Origin: VXNE01 sp963664635 | GTDB taxonomy: Bacteria; Pseudomonadota; Gammaproteobacteria; Pseudomonadales; Azotimanducaceae | Assembly (NCBI GenBank): GCA_963664635.1 | Contig: OY761542.1 | Span: 2,728,001-2,792,000 of the forward strand | Direction: 5' to 3' | DNA: 64,000 nt | In this document: positions 15,480-24,424 of the stretch, in pieces | How positions within the stretch are numbered: position 1 is the first letter of the stretch | Layout of the letters: each line of letters begins with the position of its first letter | Program-made: the position numbers and the translations under genes | Notes under the pieces: model-generated | What the model was told of the DNA's origin: nothing | The model's input: only the letters and a program-made list of their open reading frames with translations | The model's database searches: none

Positions 15480-17093
15480 ATGGACGAACGTGCGCACGGC
15501 ATCGTCGTCACCGCCCGGGAGCTGCTGGCCAGGGCCGCGTCGGGCCTCGACGAAGACGCCCAGATGGAGCTCTACGACCTGGCGTTCTCGAGCGCCGAGC
15601 TGCAGTGCGCCGAGGTCATGCTGGACTATGCCATGGGGGAGGCCGGGCGCGCGGCCCCGCCGGCGGAACGCGCCTTCAAGGAGCAGCTTGCGCTCGCTTT
15701 CTGCGCGGAGGCCGCGGCCAACCTCCACCAGCGCCTGCGCCTGCGCCCGGCGGCCTACGGCCTGACGCTGGCCGAGCTGCCCGACGATCACGTCGAGTTC
15801 ACGGAACGCCATCTGTCGCCGGCGAATCTCGCGGCGGTGGGCGAGGCGTTCCGCGCCCGCGACGGGCTCCTCCCCGCGGACCATCTCGACAACGAGAAGG
15901 CGATGATCCGCGACACTTTCCGGCAGTTCGCCGAGGAACGGGTGGCGCCGCTGGCGGAGGCCGTGCACCGCGAGGACCTGACCGTCCCGGATGCGATCAT
16001 CGACGGCCTGCGCGAGCTGGGCTGCTTCGGTCTGTGCGTGCCCGCGCGTTACGGGGGCCTGCAGCCGGACGATCACGAGGACAGCCTCGGCATGGTCGTC
16101 GTCACCGAGGAACTGTCGCGGGCCTCCCTGGGCGCGGCCGGCAGCCTGATCACGCGCCCCGAGATCATGGTGCGGGCACTGCTGGAAGGCGGGACGGAAG
16201 AGCAGAAGCGGCGCTGGCTGCCGGGGCTCGCCGCCGGCGACCCCCTCTGTGCGATTTCGGTCACCGAGCCCGCCACGGGCTCCGACGTCGCCGCCGTGGC
16301 CTTGCGCGCCACCCGCGTCGACGGCGGCTGGACGCTGAACGGCGGCAAGACCTGGTGCACGTTCGCCGGCAAGGCGGAAGCGATCCTCGTGCTCGCGCGG
16401 ACGGACCCGGACGCGGCGCCGGCCCATCGGGGGCTGTCGCTGTTCGTGGTCGAGAAGCCGGCCTTCGACGGCCACGCGTTCGAGTACGCGCAACCGCGGG
16501 GCGGCACGGTGTCCGGTCGCGCGATACCGACGATCGGCTACCGCGGCATGCACTCGTTCGAGATGTTCTACGACGACTTCTTCGTGCCCGCGGACGCCCT
16601 CGTCGGCGCGGCGGGCGGGCAGGGACGCGGTTTCTACTACACGATGCGCGGGTTTGCCGGCGGTCGCCTGCAGACCGCCGCGCGCGCCAGCGGACTCATG
16701 CGCGCCGCGTTCGAGGCGGCCCTGCGGTACGCCGGGGAACGCGAGGCGTTCGACCGGCCCGTGGCGAGCTATCCGCTCACGCTGCAGAAGCTCGCGCGCA
16801 TGGGCATGTACGCGACCGTCTGCCAGCAGTCGTCGTACTGGGCCGCGCGGCTCATGGATGCCGGCGGCGGCCAGACCGAGGCGAGCCTGGTGAAGCTCTT
16901 CGCCTGCAAGGTGGCCGAGTACGTAACGCGCGAGGCGATGCAGATCCACGGCGGGCTCGGGTACGCCGAGGAAACCGACGTCAGCCGTTACTTCGTGGAC
17001 GCCCGAGTGCTGTCGATCTTCGAGGGCGCCGAGGAGACGCTGGCGCTCAAGGTGGTCGGCAGGGCGTTGCTGGCGGACGCGCGCGGGGACTGA
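15480..17093 (+). CDS. Acyl-CoA dehydrogenase with N-terminal extension (methylsuccinyl-CoA dehydrogenase-like)
   Basis: A 537-residue FAD enzyme with about 130 extra N-terminal residues (MELYDLAFSSAELQCAEVML ...) before the ordinary acyl-CoA dehydrogenase fold, which begins at NEKAMIRDTFRQFAEERVAP. Core motifs include VTEPATGSDVAA, GGWTLNGGKTWCTFA, IGYRGMHSFEMFYDDFFVP and the C-terminal MQIHGGLGYAEETDVSRYFVDARVLSIFEGAEE. Long N-terminal extensions of this kind are known in methylsuccinyl-CoA dehydrogenase of the ethylmalonyl-CoA pathway. No other gene of that pathway is in the window, so the substrate is open. ATG 15480 follows a GGAG-rich leader, and the promoter region is shared with divergent hemF. 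Confidence 0.85.
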   Translation: MDERAHGIVVTARELLARAASGLDEDAQMELYDLAFSSAELQCAEVMLDYAMGEAGRAAPPAERAFKEQLALAFCAEAAANLHQRLRLRPAAYGLTLAELPDDHVEFTERHLSPANLAAVGEAFRARDGLLPADHLDNEKAMIRDTFRQFAEERVAPLAEAVHREDLTVPDAIIDGLRELGCFGLCVPARYGGLQPDDHEDSLGMVVVTEELSRASLGAAGSLITRPEIMVRALLEGGTEEQKRRWLPGLAAGDPLCAISVTEPATGSDVAAVALRATRVDGGWTLNGGKTWCTFAGKAEAILVLARTDPDAAPAHRGLSLFVVEKPAFDGHAFEYAQPRGGTVSGRAIPTIGYRGMHSFEMFYDDFFVPADALVGAAGGQGRGFYYTMRGFAGGRLQTAARASGLMRAAFEAALRYAGEREAFDRPVASYPLTLQKLARMGMYATVCQQSSYWAARLMDAGGGQTEASLVKLFACKVAEYVTREAMQIHGGLGYAEETDVSRYFVDARVLSIFEGAEETLALKVVGRALLADARGD

Positions 17094-17156
17094 GGGACGC
17101 TTCCATCGCGTTGCGCGAAGCCGGTCCCGCACGATCGGCTTCTCGTGGGGCGCAGT

Positions 17157-17185
17157 TTGACAGCGAGCCCCAACGAGAGTACAAA
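17157..17185 (+). promoter_or_regulatory. Sigma-70-like promoter of the DUF7662-like/PIN pair
   Basis: A perfect -35 hexamer TTGACA at 17157-17162 is followed after 17 bp by TACAAA at 17180-17185, a 4/6 match to the -10 consensus. The pair lies 36 bp before the start codon of the DUF7662-like gene. The surrounding stretch is AT-rich against a GC-rich background. Confidence 0.6.
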
Positions 17186-17220
17186 ATCAAGTCAGTCAGA
17201 ACTTTTGGATTATCGGAGCA

Positions 17221-17688
17221 ATGTCCGACGCAAGGGACAGGTTGGCGCGGGAAGCGGTTGCGCGTGGCAAGTACGCGCCGCTCTACCGCCACCTCGCCGC
17301 GAAGACCGTGGCGGCATGGTCGGTGTCGTATTCGGAGCTCGAGACGATTCTGGGCTTCGAACTGCCGCCGTCGGCGCGCCTGTATCGGTCCTGGTGGTCG
17401 AACCAGAGACGCGGCGCGGGACACAGCCACGCCCTGGCGTGGTGCGTGGCGGGATGGAAGACCCGGGCCGTGGACCTGGCAGCCGAGACGCTGGTGTTCG
17501 AACGTGTCGACGGTGCCCTGGAAGAAGCGCGCGCGGCCTACGACGGGCAGTTCAACCTCGACGAGATCTGGCCGGCCGCAAAGGGTGGGTCCTGGCCGGA
17601 GGGCTTCACCGTCAGCCGCGATCAGATCTATGACGACGCCGGACGTTTGACGGGGGGACCTCAGGACGAATCCGAGGACTGCGACTGA
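17221..17688 (+). CDS. DUF7662-like small protein, possible antitoxin partner of the PIN protein
   Basis: A 155-residue soluble protein. Its core is KYAPLYRHLAA, then VSYSELETILGFELPPSAR, LYRSWWSNQR and HSHALAWCVAGWKT, ending in a strand with ETLVFERV. This is the pattern of the family I know as DUF7662. An acidic C-terminal tail (DESEDCD) follows. Biochemical function is unknown. The ATG at 17221 is preceded by GGAG. The PIN-domain gene starts 6 bp downstream, so the two are surely co-transcribed. This spacing and order (small upstream gene, then PIN nuclease) is that of VapBC-type modules, but this protein is no standard VapB. Confidence 0.65.
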   Translation: MSDARDRLAREAVARGKYAPLYRHLAAKTVAAWSVSYSELETILGFELPPSARLYRSWWSNQRRGAGHSHALAWCVAGWKTRAVDLAAETLVFERVDGALEEARAAYDGQFNLDEIWPAAKGGSWPEGFTVSRDQIYDDAGRLTGGPQDESEDCD

Positions 17689-17694
17689 GCGGCG

Positions 17695-18129
17695 ATGTTC
17701 CTCGATACGAACGTTCTGGTCTTTGCCCGTTTCCCGGCCGCGCCGAGCCACATCCGCGCCCGGCAGCAACTGCAGCGGGCCGGACAGAGCGGGGAGGTCC
17801 TTCGTGTCAGCCGGCAGGTGTTCCGGGAATACCTGGCCACCGTCACACGCCCCCAGTTCTGGGCGCCCCCGATAGCCATGGATGCGGCCCTTGCCGACGT
17901 GAGCACACTCGAGGCGGCCTTCGAGATCCTGGAGGACGGACCGCGGGTAACGGAGGTTCTGAAGGCGCTGTGCCGGGACGTGGCCGTTGGCGGACGGCAG
18001 ATCCACGATGCGAACATCGCGGCGACGATGCTCGCGCATGGCGAGCGACGACTGCTGACGTTCAATGCGCGGGACTTCCGCCGATACGGGGAACGCATCG
18101 AGGTGATCGGCGTGGAGACGGCTCCCTGA
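17695..18129 (+). CDS. PIN-domain ribonuclease (VapC-like toxin candidate)
   Basis: A 144-residue PIN-domain protein. Acidic metal-binding residues are in place: Asp4 in MFLDTN, Glu in FREYLATVTRP, Asp in IHDANIAATMLAHG and the late Asp in LLTFNARDFRRY. Such proteins cleave RNA and usually act as toxins of type II toxin-antitoxin systems. It begins 6 bp after the DUF7662-like gene. Low-GC flanks on both sides suggest transfer. Confidence 0.85.
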   Translation: MFLDTNVLVFARFPAAPSHIRARQQLQRAGQSGEVLRVSRQVFREYLATVTRPQFWAPPIAMDAALADVSTLEAAFEILEDGPRVTEVLKALCRDVAVGGRQIHDANIAATMLAHGERRLLTFNARDFRRYGERIEVIGVETAP

Positions 18130-18202
18130 GCGCTTGTTGCGTGACGGCCAGGAGGCGGGTGCATACCCATTCGACGCCGTGCCAGGCCCCGAAGTAATTG
18201 CG

Positions 18203-18218
18203 CATAATATATATTATG
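18203..18218. promoter_or_regulatory. 16-bp perfect AT-rich palindrome
   Basis: CATAATAT is followed directly by ATATTATG, a perfect dyad in otherwise GC-rich DNA. It lies in the 296-bp gap between the PIN gene and the penicillin acylase gene, which holds no other feature I can support. It could be an operator or overlapping divergent -10 elements (CATAAT reads on both strands). Confidence 0.4.
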
Positions 18219-18425
18219 TTAAATAAGGCTGTGCGAACCGAGGTGCGGGACCGGTCTTCCTCCTGCGTGTGGCCCTTCGAAGGACATGAAGGTCACTACG
18301 CAATCAACTGATTAAAAGCCAGTTTTCGCAGGCAATCCGATGGTCCGCACAGGGTGTTGAGTTTCCGCCGCTACGCCCGGGCGCGTCGCGCCCGTTACAA
18401 TGTGCCCATCCTGCAGGAGACCTCT

Positions 18426-20717
18426 ATGACGGTGGTGCGCGCGCTGCCCCTGGCGGCGGTCGCGTTGGTGATCGCGCAGTGGTCGGGGGCGCAATCGGCC
18501 GACGCCACGCACGAGATCGCGGGGCTGGAACGGCCGGCGGAAATCCTCGTCGACGCCTGGGGCGTCCCGCACATCTATGCCCGGACGCACTACGACGCGT
18601 TCTTCGTCCAGGGCTTCAACGCCGCGCGCGACCGGCTCTGGCAGATCGACCTGTGGCGCCGGCGCGGGCTCGGCCTCCTCTCGGAAGCCTTCGGCGCGCG
18701 CTACGTCGAGCAGGACCGCGCCAACCGCCTGTTCCTCTTCCGCGGGGACATGTACCGGGAGTGGCTGGCGTACGGCTCGGACGGCAAGCGCATCGCGGCA
18801 GCGTTCGTCGCCGGCATCAACGCGTACGTGCGATTGGTGCGTGAGGACGCCGCGCCGCTGCCCGTCGAGTTCGCGCTGCTCGACTACCTGCCGGACTACT
18901 GGGAGGCGGCGGACGTCGTGCGCATCAGGAGCCATGGCCTCTGGCGCAACGCCGTCTCGGAGGTCACCCGCGCGCGGCTGACGTGCCAGGCGGGCCTGGA
19001 GAAGACGAGCCTCTGGCGCCGTCTCGAGCCGACCTGGCAGGTCCAGGTGCCGAGCGGCCTCGACCCCTGCGCCATCCCGGTGGACGTCCTGGACGTGTAC
19101 GTGCTCGCCAAGGCAGCCGTGCAGTTCCGGGAGAACGGCCCGGCGGTGACGGGCGCGACTCCCGCGGTGGAAGCCGCGTACGGCAGCAACAACTGGGTCA
19201 TCGCTCCGCCCCGCACGGCCGGCGACGGGGCGATTCTGGCCAACGACCCGCACCGGCTCCATGCCGTGCCGTCCCTGCGCTACGTCGCTCACCTGGTCGC
19301 GCCGGGGCTGAACGTCATCGGCGCGGGCGAGCCGTCCCTGCCGGGCATCTCGATCGGGCACAACGCGCGCATCGCCTTCGGACTCACGATCTTCGCCATC
19401 GACCAGGAGGACCTGTACTTCTACCCCGCCGACGAACCCGTGGAGCGGCTCGTCGAATCGATTGCCGTGCGGGACGGTCCGACGGTCTCCGTCGCCCTCG
19501 AGTTCACGCGCCACGGCCCGGTGGTGTACCGCGACGCCGAGCGGGTGTACGCGTTGCGGGCGGGCTGGCTCGACCCGGGGATGGCGCCCTACTTCGGCAG
19601 CATCGAGTACATGCGCGCGGCGAACTGGCGCGAGTTCCGGGCGGCCCTCAACCGGTGGGGGGCGCCATCGGAGAACCAGGTGTACGCGGACGTGGACGGC
19701 AACATCGGCTACAAGCCGGCGGGTCTCTTCCCGCGCCGCTCGCACCACGACGGCCTGCTCCCCGTACCCGGTGACGGGCGGTACGAGTGGCGGGGTTTCT
19801 TCGACATGGATGCCCTGCCGGAGGAGTACAACCCGGAGCGCGGCTTCATCGCCACCGCGAATGCGAACACCCTGCCGCCGGACTTCCCCGTGGCGGCGCG
19901 ACGGGTGGGATTCGAGTGGGCGGCGCCCTGGCGGCAGCGCCGGCTGGTGGAGCTGCTCGGTGCGGCGGACGGACACGGCGTCCCGGACTCCGTGGCCCTG
20001 CAGCGGGACTACGGTTCCGTGCTCGCGCGCGAGGTCACGGCCGCCCTGCCGGGCGGCACGTTCCTGGAGGGCTGGGACGGCGTCCTCGGCCCCGCCTCGC
20101 CGCGGGCCGCCTTCTATGCCGTCTGGTACCACCGGCACCTGCTCCCCGCCCTCCTTGCGAGCGTCCTCGGTGAACAGGACGCGGTGAAGTCCGTCGACTC
20201 CCTTGCCGTGCCCGAACTCGTGCGGCGCCCGGAATCGCGGGACCTGGTGCTGCGGACACTCGCTGCCGCCCGCGACGAGACGGTTGCCCTGCTCGGGGCG
20301 GATACCGCCGCGTGGCGCTGGGACGCACTGCACCGGACGGCCTTCGAACACCCGCTGTTGCACCTCGCCGAGGGCGCGTTGCGCGCGCGGATGCAGATGG
20401 CGTCGCTCGGCCGCGGCGGGAGCGGTCAGACGGTCAACAACACGGCCTTCGATGCGCGGGACTTCGCGGTGCGTTCGGGCGCGTCCTGGCGCATGGTCGT
20501 GGACACCTCGGACTGGGACGCCGGCCGCATGACCAACGCGCCGGGACAGTCCGGCGACCCGCGGAGCCCCTTCTACGACAACCTGTTGGAAGCCTGGGCG
20601 GCGGACGGCAGCTTCCCGCTGGTCTATTCCCGCGCCGCGGTCGAAGCCAATACCGAGTTCCGGATACGTCTCGTGCCCGCGGTTGACGGCGCTAGCGTAG
20701 GACGAACCGAGCGTTGA
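18426..20717 (+). CDS. Penicillin acylase family N-terminal-nucleophile hydrolase
   Basis: A 763-residue periplasmic amidohydrolase precursor. A signal peptide (about 24 residues) precedes the alpha-subunit region (VDAWGVPHIYARTHYDAFFVQGFNAARDRLWQIDL), which is typical of the family. The autocatalytic cleavage site is expected before the Ser in AAYGSNNWVI (about residue 254), which becomes the nucleophile of the beta subunit. LANDPHRLHAVPSLRYVAHL supports the family. Relatives hydrolyse beta-lactams or acyl-homoserine lactones; the substrate is unknown here. ATG 18426 has GGAGA upstream. Its end overlaps gspM by 26 bp, convergently. Confidence 0.92.
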   Translation: MTVVRALPLAAVALVIAQWSGAQSADATHEIAGLERPAEILVDAWGVPHIYARTHYDAFFVQGFNAARDRLWQIDLWRRRGLGLLSEAFGARYVEQDRANRLFLFRGDMYREWLAYGSDGKRIAAAFVAGINAYVRLVREDAAPLPVEFALLDYLPDYWEAADVVRIRSHGLWRNAVSEVTRARLTCQAGLEKTSLWRRLEPTWQVQVPSGLDPCAIPVDVLDVYVLAKAAVQFRENGPAVTGATPAVEAAYGSNNWVIAPPRTAGDGAILANDPHRLHAVPSLRYVAHLVAPGLNVIGAGEPSLPGISIGHNARIAFGLTIFAIDQEDLYFYPADEPVERLVESIAVRDGPTVSVALEFTRHGPVVYRDAERVYALRAGWLDPGMAPYFGSIEYMRAANWREFRAALNRWGAPSENQVYADVDGNIGYKPAGLFPRRSHHDGLLPVPGDGRYEWRGFFDMDALPEEYNPERGFIATANANTLPPDFPVAARRVGFEWAAPWRQRRLVELLGAADGHGVPDSVALQRDYGSVLAREVTAALPGGTFLEGWDGVLGPASPRAAFYAVWYHRHLLPALLASVLGEQDAVKSVDSLAVPELVRRPESRDLVLRTLAAARDETVALLGADTAAWRWDALHRTAFEHPLLHLAEGALRARMQMASLGRGGSGQTVNNTAFDARDFAVRSGASWRMVVDTSDWDAGRMTNAPGQSGDPRSPFYDNLLEAWAADGSFPLVYSRAAVEANTEFRIRLVPAVDGASVGRTER

Positions 20718-21183
20718 CGAGCCCCGCGCCCTGCCCGTCGATGGACGCCTGGATCACCTGGATGCCGTGCTCGGAGGCAAGCCTCTGCGTCCAGCGCAGG
20801 ATCCCGCCGAAGGCCTGCCGCTGCACGACCACGCTCACCCCGCCACCGCTCTCGGAACGGTAGCTCGCCAGCCGCAGGTCGAACTCCTGCGCGGTGCGGT
20901 CGATCAGGGTGAGCAGGGACTGGTTGCGCACCGGCTGCCCCGCCGTGCTCTCCTGGCGTCGGGCTTGCCCGGCATGGAGGCGCATCCACTCGAGCTGCGA
21001 CTCCTGCTGGCGGTAGCGCGCCAGGGCGTCGTCGTGGAAGGCCAGCGCCGGCGAGACCACCCCGAGGTACCCGATGGCCGCCGCCACGACGACGGCGCCG
21101 AGGTTGACGAGACGCCGCTCCCGCGCGCTCAGCACTTCGTAGCGCCGTGCCAGCGGGAGCGCGCGCAGGCGGTCGGCGAGCAT
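20692..21183 (-). CDS. gspM: Type II secretion system protein GspM
   Basis: A 163-residue bitopic inner-membrane protein of the type II secretion assembly platform, partner of GspL. A short cytoplasmic N-terminus (RYEVLSARERRLVNLG) leads to one membrane helix (AVVVAAAIGYLGVVSPALAF), a coiled-coil stretch and a small ferredoxin-like periplasmic domain. Its ATG overlaps the gspL stop by one base. It is the last gene of the operon; no gspN follows. Confidence 0.85.
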   Translation of the reverse strand: MLADRLRALPLARRYEVLSARERRLVNLGAVVVAAAIGYLGVVSPALAFHDDALARYRQQESQLEWMRLHAGQARRQESTAGQPVRNQSLLTLIDRTAQEFDLRLASYRSESGGGVSVVVQRQAFGGILRWTQRLASEHGIQVIQASIDGQGAGLVNARFVLR

Positions 21184-22445
21184 CAGCCGGTGCCGAGCCG
21201 CAGCCGGGCACGGACGATCCCGTCCTGCTCTTCGGCCGAACCGATGTGGACGACGAGTCCCTGCTCCTCCAGTTGCAGCCGCAACCGGTCCAGGTCGGCG
21301 TACTCGCGCAGGGACAGCTCCGTCGTCAGTTCGCCGCGGGTTTCGCTGAAGGAGAGGGATTGCAGTTCGACGCCCTGGACGGCGGCGTCGATGGCGCCGG
21401 CCAGCGTGCCGAGGAGCGCTTCGAAGTCCGCGCCGGCGGCGCGCTCTGGCTGCCCCACGCGCCGGCGCATCTCCACGTACGCGTTGCGGGGTGGACGCGC
21501 CTCGGGGTAGATCTCGCGATACAGCGTTGCCGCCTCCGCCTGCAGGGCATCCGCCCGGTAGTCGGCCCACAGGCCCTCGCCGAACCGGACGCCGACGAAC
21601 ACGACGAGCCACAGGGCCGCGAGCGCGGCGACGGTCCGCCAGCGCCCCGCCGCCACCCTGCTGCGCCGCGGCGGCGCGAACGGGCCCTGGAGCATGTTGA
21701 TGCCGCGCGCGCCGTCGAAGTGCGAGGCCAGGAAACGAAGCACGGAACCTTCGATCGGATGCTCGACCACCTCGTGCGGAACGACGCGCCGGAGCGCTGC
21801 GACCTGCGCTTGGTCCGCGCCGATGACGGTGAGTCGCGGCGCCTCCCCGGAAGAAGCGGCGTCGCCAGGTGCGGTGTCGTCCGGTGCGGCGGCCGCGAGC
21901 GCGTCGGGCAACGCGCGGCCGTCGAGGCGGGTCAGGTGCGGCCCGCTCCGCAGCAGCGCGTCCTGCCCCTCGAACAGCACGGCGACGTCGCCGTCGCGGG
22001 GCAGCAGGCTGGCGTCGGGCGCCATGAAAGTCGTCGCCAGCCCGCTGGACCGTGTGGCGGCCAGCCAGTCGGCGAGGAGCTGGCGGTCCACCAGGACGCA
22101 GGAAACCGGCTCGCCGCGCATGATCGGCCCGTGCGCCAGGTGCATCGTTTCGATGTCCTGGGTGACGAACTCCTCCACGGCGAACGGCAGGGCCCGGGCG
22201 ATCTGCGAGACGCTTCTTCCGGGCACGGTCCGGGCGAGGCAGAGCACGCTTTCGACCGGTGCGAGGGCGATGACTTCCGGCGCGTCTTCGCCCCACGGCG
22301 GCGCCTGGCCCAGTTCGGCCAGGCTGCCGGAGCCTTCGGCGACGATGGCTCCGGTTTCCTGGCGGAGCAGCCACTCGACGTCGACGTCGAGACGGTCCTC
22401 CAACTCGCGGGCGGGGCCGCCCAGCCGCAGAAAGAGTCGTGCCAT
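21183..22445 (-). CDS. gspL: Type II secretion system protein GspL
   Basis: A 420-residue inner-membrane protein that links the GspE ATPase to the pseudopilus platform. It has an actin-like cytoplasmic domain (VESVLCLARTVPGRSVSQIARALPFAVEEFV ... near residues 60-110), one membrane helix around residue 255 (TVAALAALWLVVFVGV) and a periplasmic ferredoxin-like domain at the end. ATG 22445 follows the gspK stop after 25 bp. Position and topology support the call. Confidence 0.88.
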   Translation of the reverse strand: MARLFLRLGGPARELEDRLDVDVEWLLRQETGAIVAEGSGSLAELGQAPPWGEDAPEVIALAPVESVLCLARTVPGRSVSQIARALPFAVEEFVTQDIETMHLAHGPIMRGEPVSCVLVDRQLLADWLAATRSSGLATTFMAPDASLLPRDGDVAVLFEGQDALLRSGPHLTRLDGRALPDALAAAAPDDTAPGDAASSGEAPRLTVIGADQAQVAALRRVVPHEVVEHPIEGSVLRFLASHFDGARGINMLQGPFAPPRRSRVAAGRWRTVAALAALWLVVFVGVRFGEGLWADYRADALQAEAATLYREIYPEARPPRNAYVEMRRRVGQPERAAGADFEALLGTLAGAIDAAVQGVELQSLSFSETRGELTTELSLREYADLDRLRLQLEEQGLVVHIGSAEEQDGIVRARLRLGTG

Positions 22446-22470
22446 CAACGGACCCCGCAGGCCTGGCCGC

Positions 22471-23517
22471 CTATGCCGCGGCGGGTGCGCCGGCGGGACG
22501 GCGCGGCGTTGCGCGAGGCAGGCCCGCGAGCGGGGCACGGCGCCCGTCGGCGTCCGCGGGGTCGGCGTCCTCGCCGGGCGGGACCGGCGCTTCGAACGCC
22601 TGTCCGAAGTCGCGGGCGACGAGGCGTACCCGGCCGGTCGTCGGATCGCGATGCAGCATGGACGTGAGTGTCACCCGCGTGTCGGCGAGTTCGGCCTGGA
22701 CGCGCACCTCGAAGTACTCGCTCATGACCGCTATGGCCGCGACGCTGTTGCCGAATGCGGCATGCTGGGCCGCGAATGCGGCCACCTCCTGAAACTCGCG
22801 CTCGGATTCTATCAGCGATTCGGCCTCTTCTTCGGACAGGCCCGGAGCCATGCAGCGGAGTACCTCGTAGCCGGCCGTGTTCACGTTGACGCGCAGGGCC
22901 GTGTCCGGCAGCCAGGTGACGTGTGGCCGCAGCGTGTCGTACACGGCCCGCGTGACCCCGGCGACCGCCAGCAGCTCGCTGGTGCCGGCGACCGGCTGGT
23001 TCGCGGCCCGATAGGCCGGGACGGACAGCAGGTAGGTCTCGTCCTCCGCCCCCGCCGGCTCGATCTCGGCGTCCGCGTCCACCCAGTCGAGCCAGGCATC
23101 CACGATGGCCGGCTCGATCTCGAGATTGGTGGCGAGCGTCTTCAGCCGCTCCGCGGCGTCCGGCCCCCCCTTGCCGGCCACCCCATTGAGATTGAACCGG
23201 GCATTGAGATCGACGATCGCCATCGCGACCGCACCGCCCTCGATCTCGAACGGCGCCGTCGGCTCGGCCCAGGGTTCGAGCAGGGTGTCGGCGGCCCGCG
23301 TCTCCTCCTCCCGCCAGTCTTCGACCAGCAACTGGCGTGCGAAGGCCTCGGCGGCGAGGGCGTACTCCCGTGCCTGACCCCCGCGCAGCAACTGGTCGGA
23401 GCGGGCGATCGTCAATCCGTGCCGCGACAGCATCTGGTAGGCCAGCGCGCTGGCGAGCGCGACGATCAGGAGCACGCTGACGAGGGCCACGCCGCGCGGG
23501 CGCCTCGCGCGGGGCAT
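22471..23517 (-). CDS. gspK: Type II secretion system minor pseudopilin GspK
   Basis: A 348-residue minor pseudopilin that caps the pseudopilus tip with GspI and GspJ. The prepilin signal is MPRARRPRG with cleavage before VALVSVLLIVALASALAYQ. It lacks the +5 Glu, which is normal for GspK. The globular domain contains DLNARFNLNGV and the VNVNTAGYEVLRCM helix-hairpin-helix-like segment characteristic of the family. It starts at ATG 23517, 7 bp after gspJ. Confidence 0.92.
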   Translation of the reverse strand: MPRARRPRGVALVSVLLIVALASALAYQMLSRHGLTIARSDQLLRGGQAREYALAAEAFARQLLVEDWREEETRAADTLLEPWAEPTAPFEIEGGAVAMAIVDLNARFNLNGVAGKGGPDAAERLKTLATNLEIEPAIVDAWLDWVDADAEIEPAGAEDETYLLSVPAYRAANQPVAGTSELLAVAGVTRAVYDTLRPHVTWLPDTALRVNVNTAGYEVLRCMAPGLSEEEAESLIESEREFQEVAAFAAQHAAFGNSVAAIAVMSEYFEVRVQAELADTRVTLTSMLHRDPTTGRVRLVARDFGQAFEAPVPPGEDADPADADGRRAPLAGLPRATPRRPAGAPAAA

Positions 23518-23524
23518 CGTGGTC

Positions 23525-24424
23525 TCAGGACACCGCATTGATCGGGGTCCCCTCGACCCGCTCGTCCCCTGCCCCGTCGCCCTCTTCCCGGTCCTCCGGC
23601 TCCTGACCGCCTTCGCCCTCGTCTTCCCTGGGCACGCCACTGAACGGCACGGTCCACAGCCGCTCGATCTCGCCGTAGGGCGGTAGCGCCAGGCGCACCT
23701 CGAGGGCTGCCAGTTCGCGCTCCGGTGCGGCGGCGGACTCGCCCAGGAGGGGCCAATAGGCGTGCCGGTCTCCCGACACGTCGATGGCGGACACCTCCAT
23801 CGCGGTGACCCCGTCGAGCAGCAGTTGCGACACCGGTTCCGTGTCGGCGCCCCGATCGAGGACCGCCCAGAACACCCGGTAAAGCCGATCTCCCTCGATG
23901 CGATAGGCGATCCGCTGCAACTCGGAGCGCTGCCGCCGCAGGGGATTCGCCCAGCCCCGGCGCGTGAAGCGCACCAGGGCGGTCGCACCGATGTCGATCA
24001 CGGGCCCCGGGTCGCCGAGTTCGTCACGGACGTACCGGTGCGCCAGTTGCTGGACATCCCGCCGGATGATCTCGACGGCGCGCTGCAGATCGGCCAGCCG
24101 GTCCGCCCGGGCCCGGGTACGTTCGTTGACGTCCACCATCTGCGTGACGATCTGGGCGGACAGCACGCCGATCACCGCGAACACGCCGAGCGCGATGAGC
24201 ATCTCGATGAGCGTGAACCCCGCGGCCGCGGAGGCGGCCGCGCGGTGACTGCCCTGTCCGCCAGGGAAGCTCTGATCAAGAGCTTCCCTGGCGCGGCACA
24301 GGGATGTGCCGCCAGATTCGATGGCGTAAGCCATTGAATCTGTGGAGCAAGACGAAACCGCGTTTTGTCTTGCGACCTGATCAAGCCCAGGGATGGGCTT
24401 GATCAGAGGTTTCCCAGCGCGCAT
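23525..24424 (-). CDS. gspJ: Type II secretion system minor pseudopilin GspJ with repeat-encoded leader
   Basis: A minor pseudopilin with the prepilin site G|FTLIEMLIALGVFAVIG and the family's RARADRLADLQRAVEIIRRDVQQL helix. The C-terminus is acidic. The ATG at 24424 overlaps the gspI stop (TGATG) and gives 299 residues with a 69-residue leader, far longer than the usual 5-20. Most of that leader is encoded by a 157-bp palindromic element, and a nearly identical one sits in gspG. The only other in-frame ATG before the cleavage site, at 24334, lies inside the element, so at least part of the element must be translated. Confidence 0.9.
   Translation of the reverse strand: MRAGKPLIKPIPGLDQVARQNAVSSCSTDSMAYAIESGGTSLCRAREALDQSFPGGQGSHRAAASAAAGFTLIEMLIALGVFAVIGVLSAQIVTQMVDVNERTRARADRLADLQRAVEIIRRDVQQLAHRYVRDELGDPGPVIDIGATALVRFTRRGWANPLRRQRSELQRIAYRIEGDRLYRVFWAVLDRGADTEPVSQLLLDGVTAMEVSAIDVSGDRHAYWPLLGESAAAPERELAALEVRLALPPYGEIERLWTVPFSGVPREDEGEGGQEPEDREEGDGAGDERVEGTPINAVS
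24261..24417 (-). repeat. Five-hairpin palindromic element, copy 1 (inside gspJ leader)
   Basis: A 157-bp element about 90% identical to the copy at 25916-26072. Five stem-loops lie in a row: 24261-24291 (13-bp stem), 24293-24312 (8-bp stem, loop GGGA), 24314-24341 (two-part stem), 24348-24372 (11 bp with one mismatch) and 24377-24406 (13-bp stem, loop GGGA). On the minus strand it is open in the gspJ frame and encodes about 51 residues (containing QNAVSSCSTDSMAYAIES). No transposase is associated. Confidence 0.92.
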
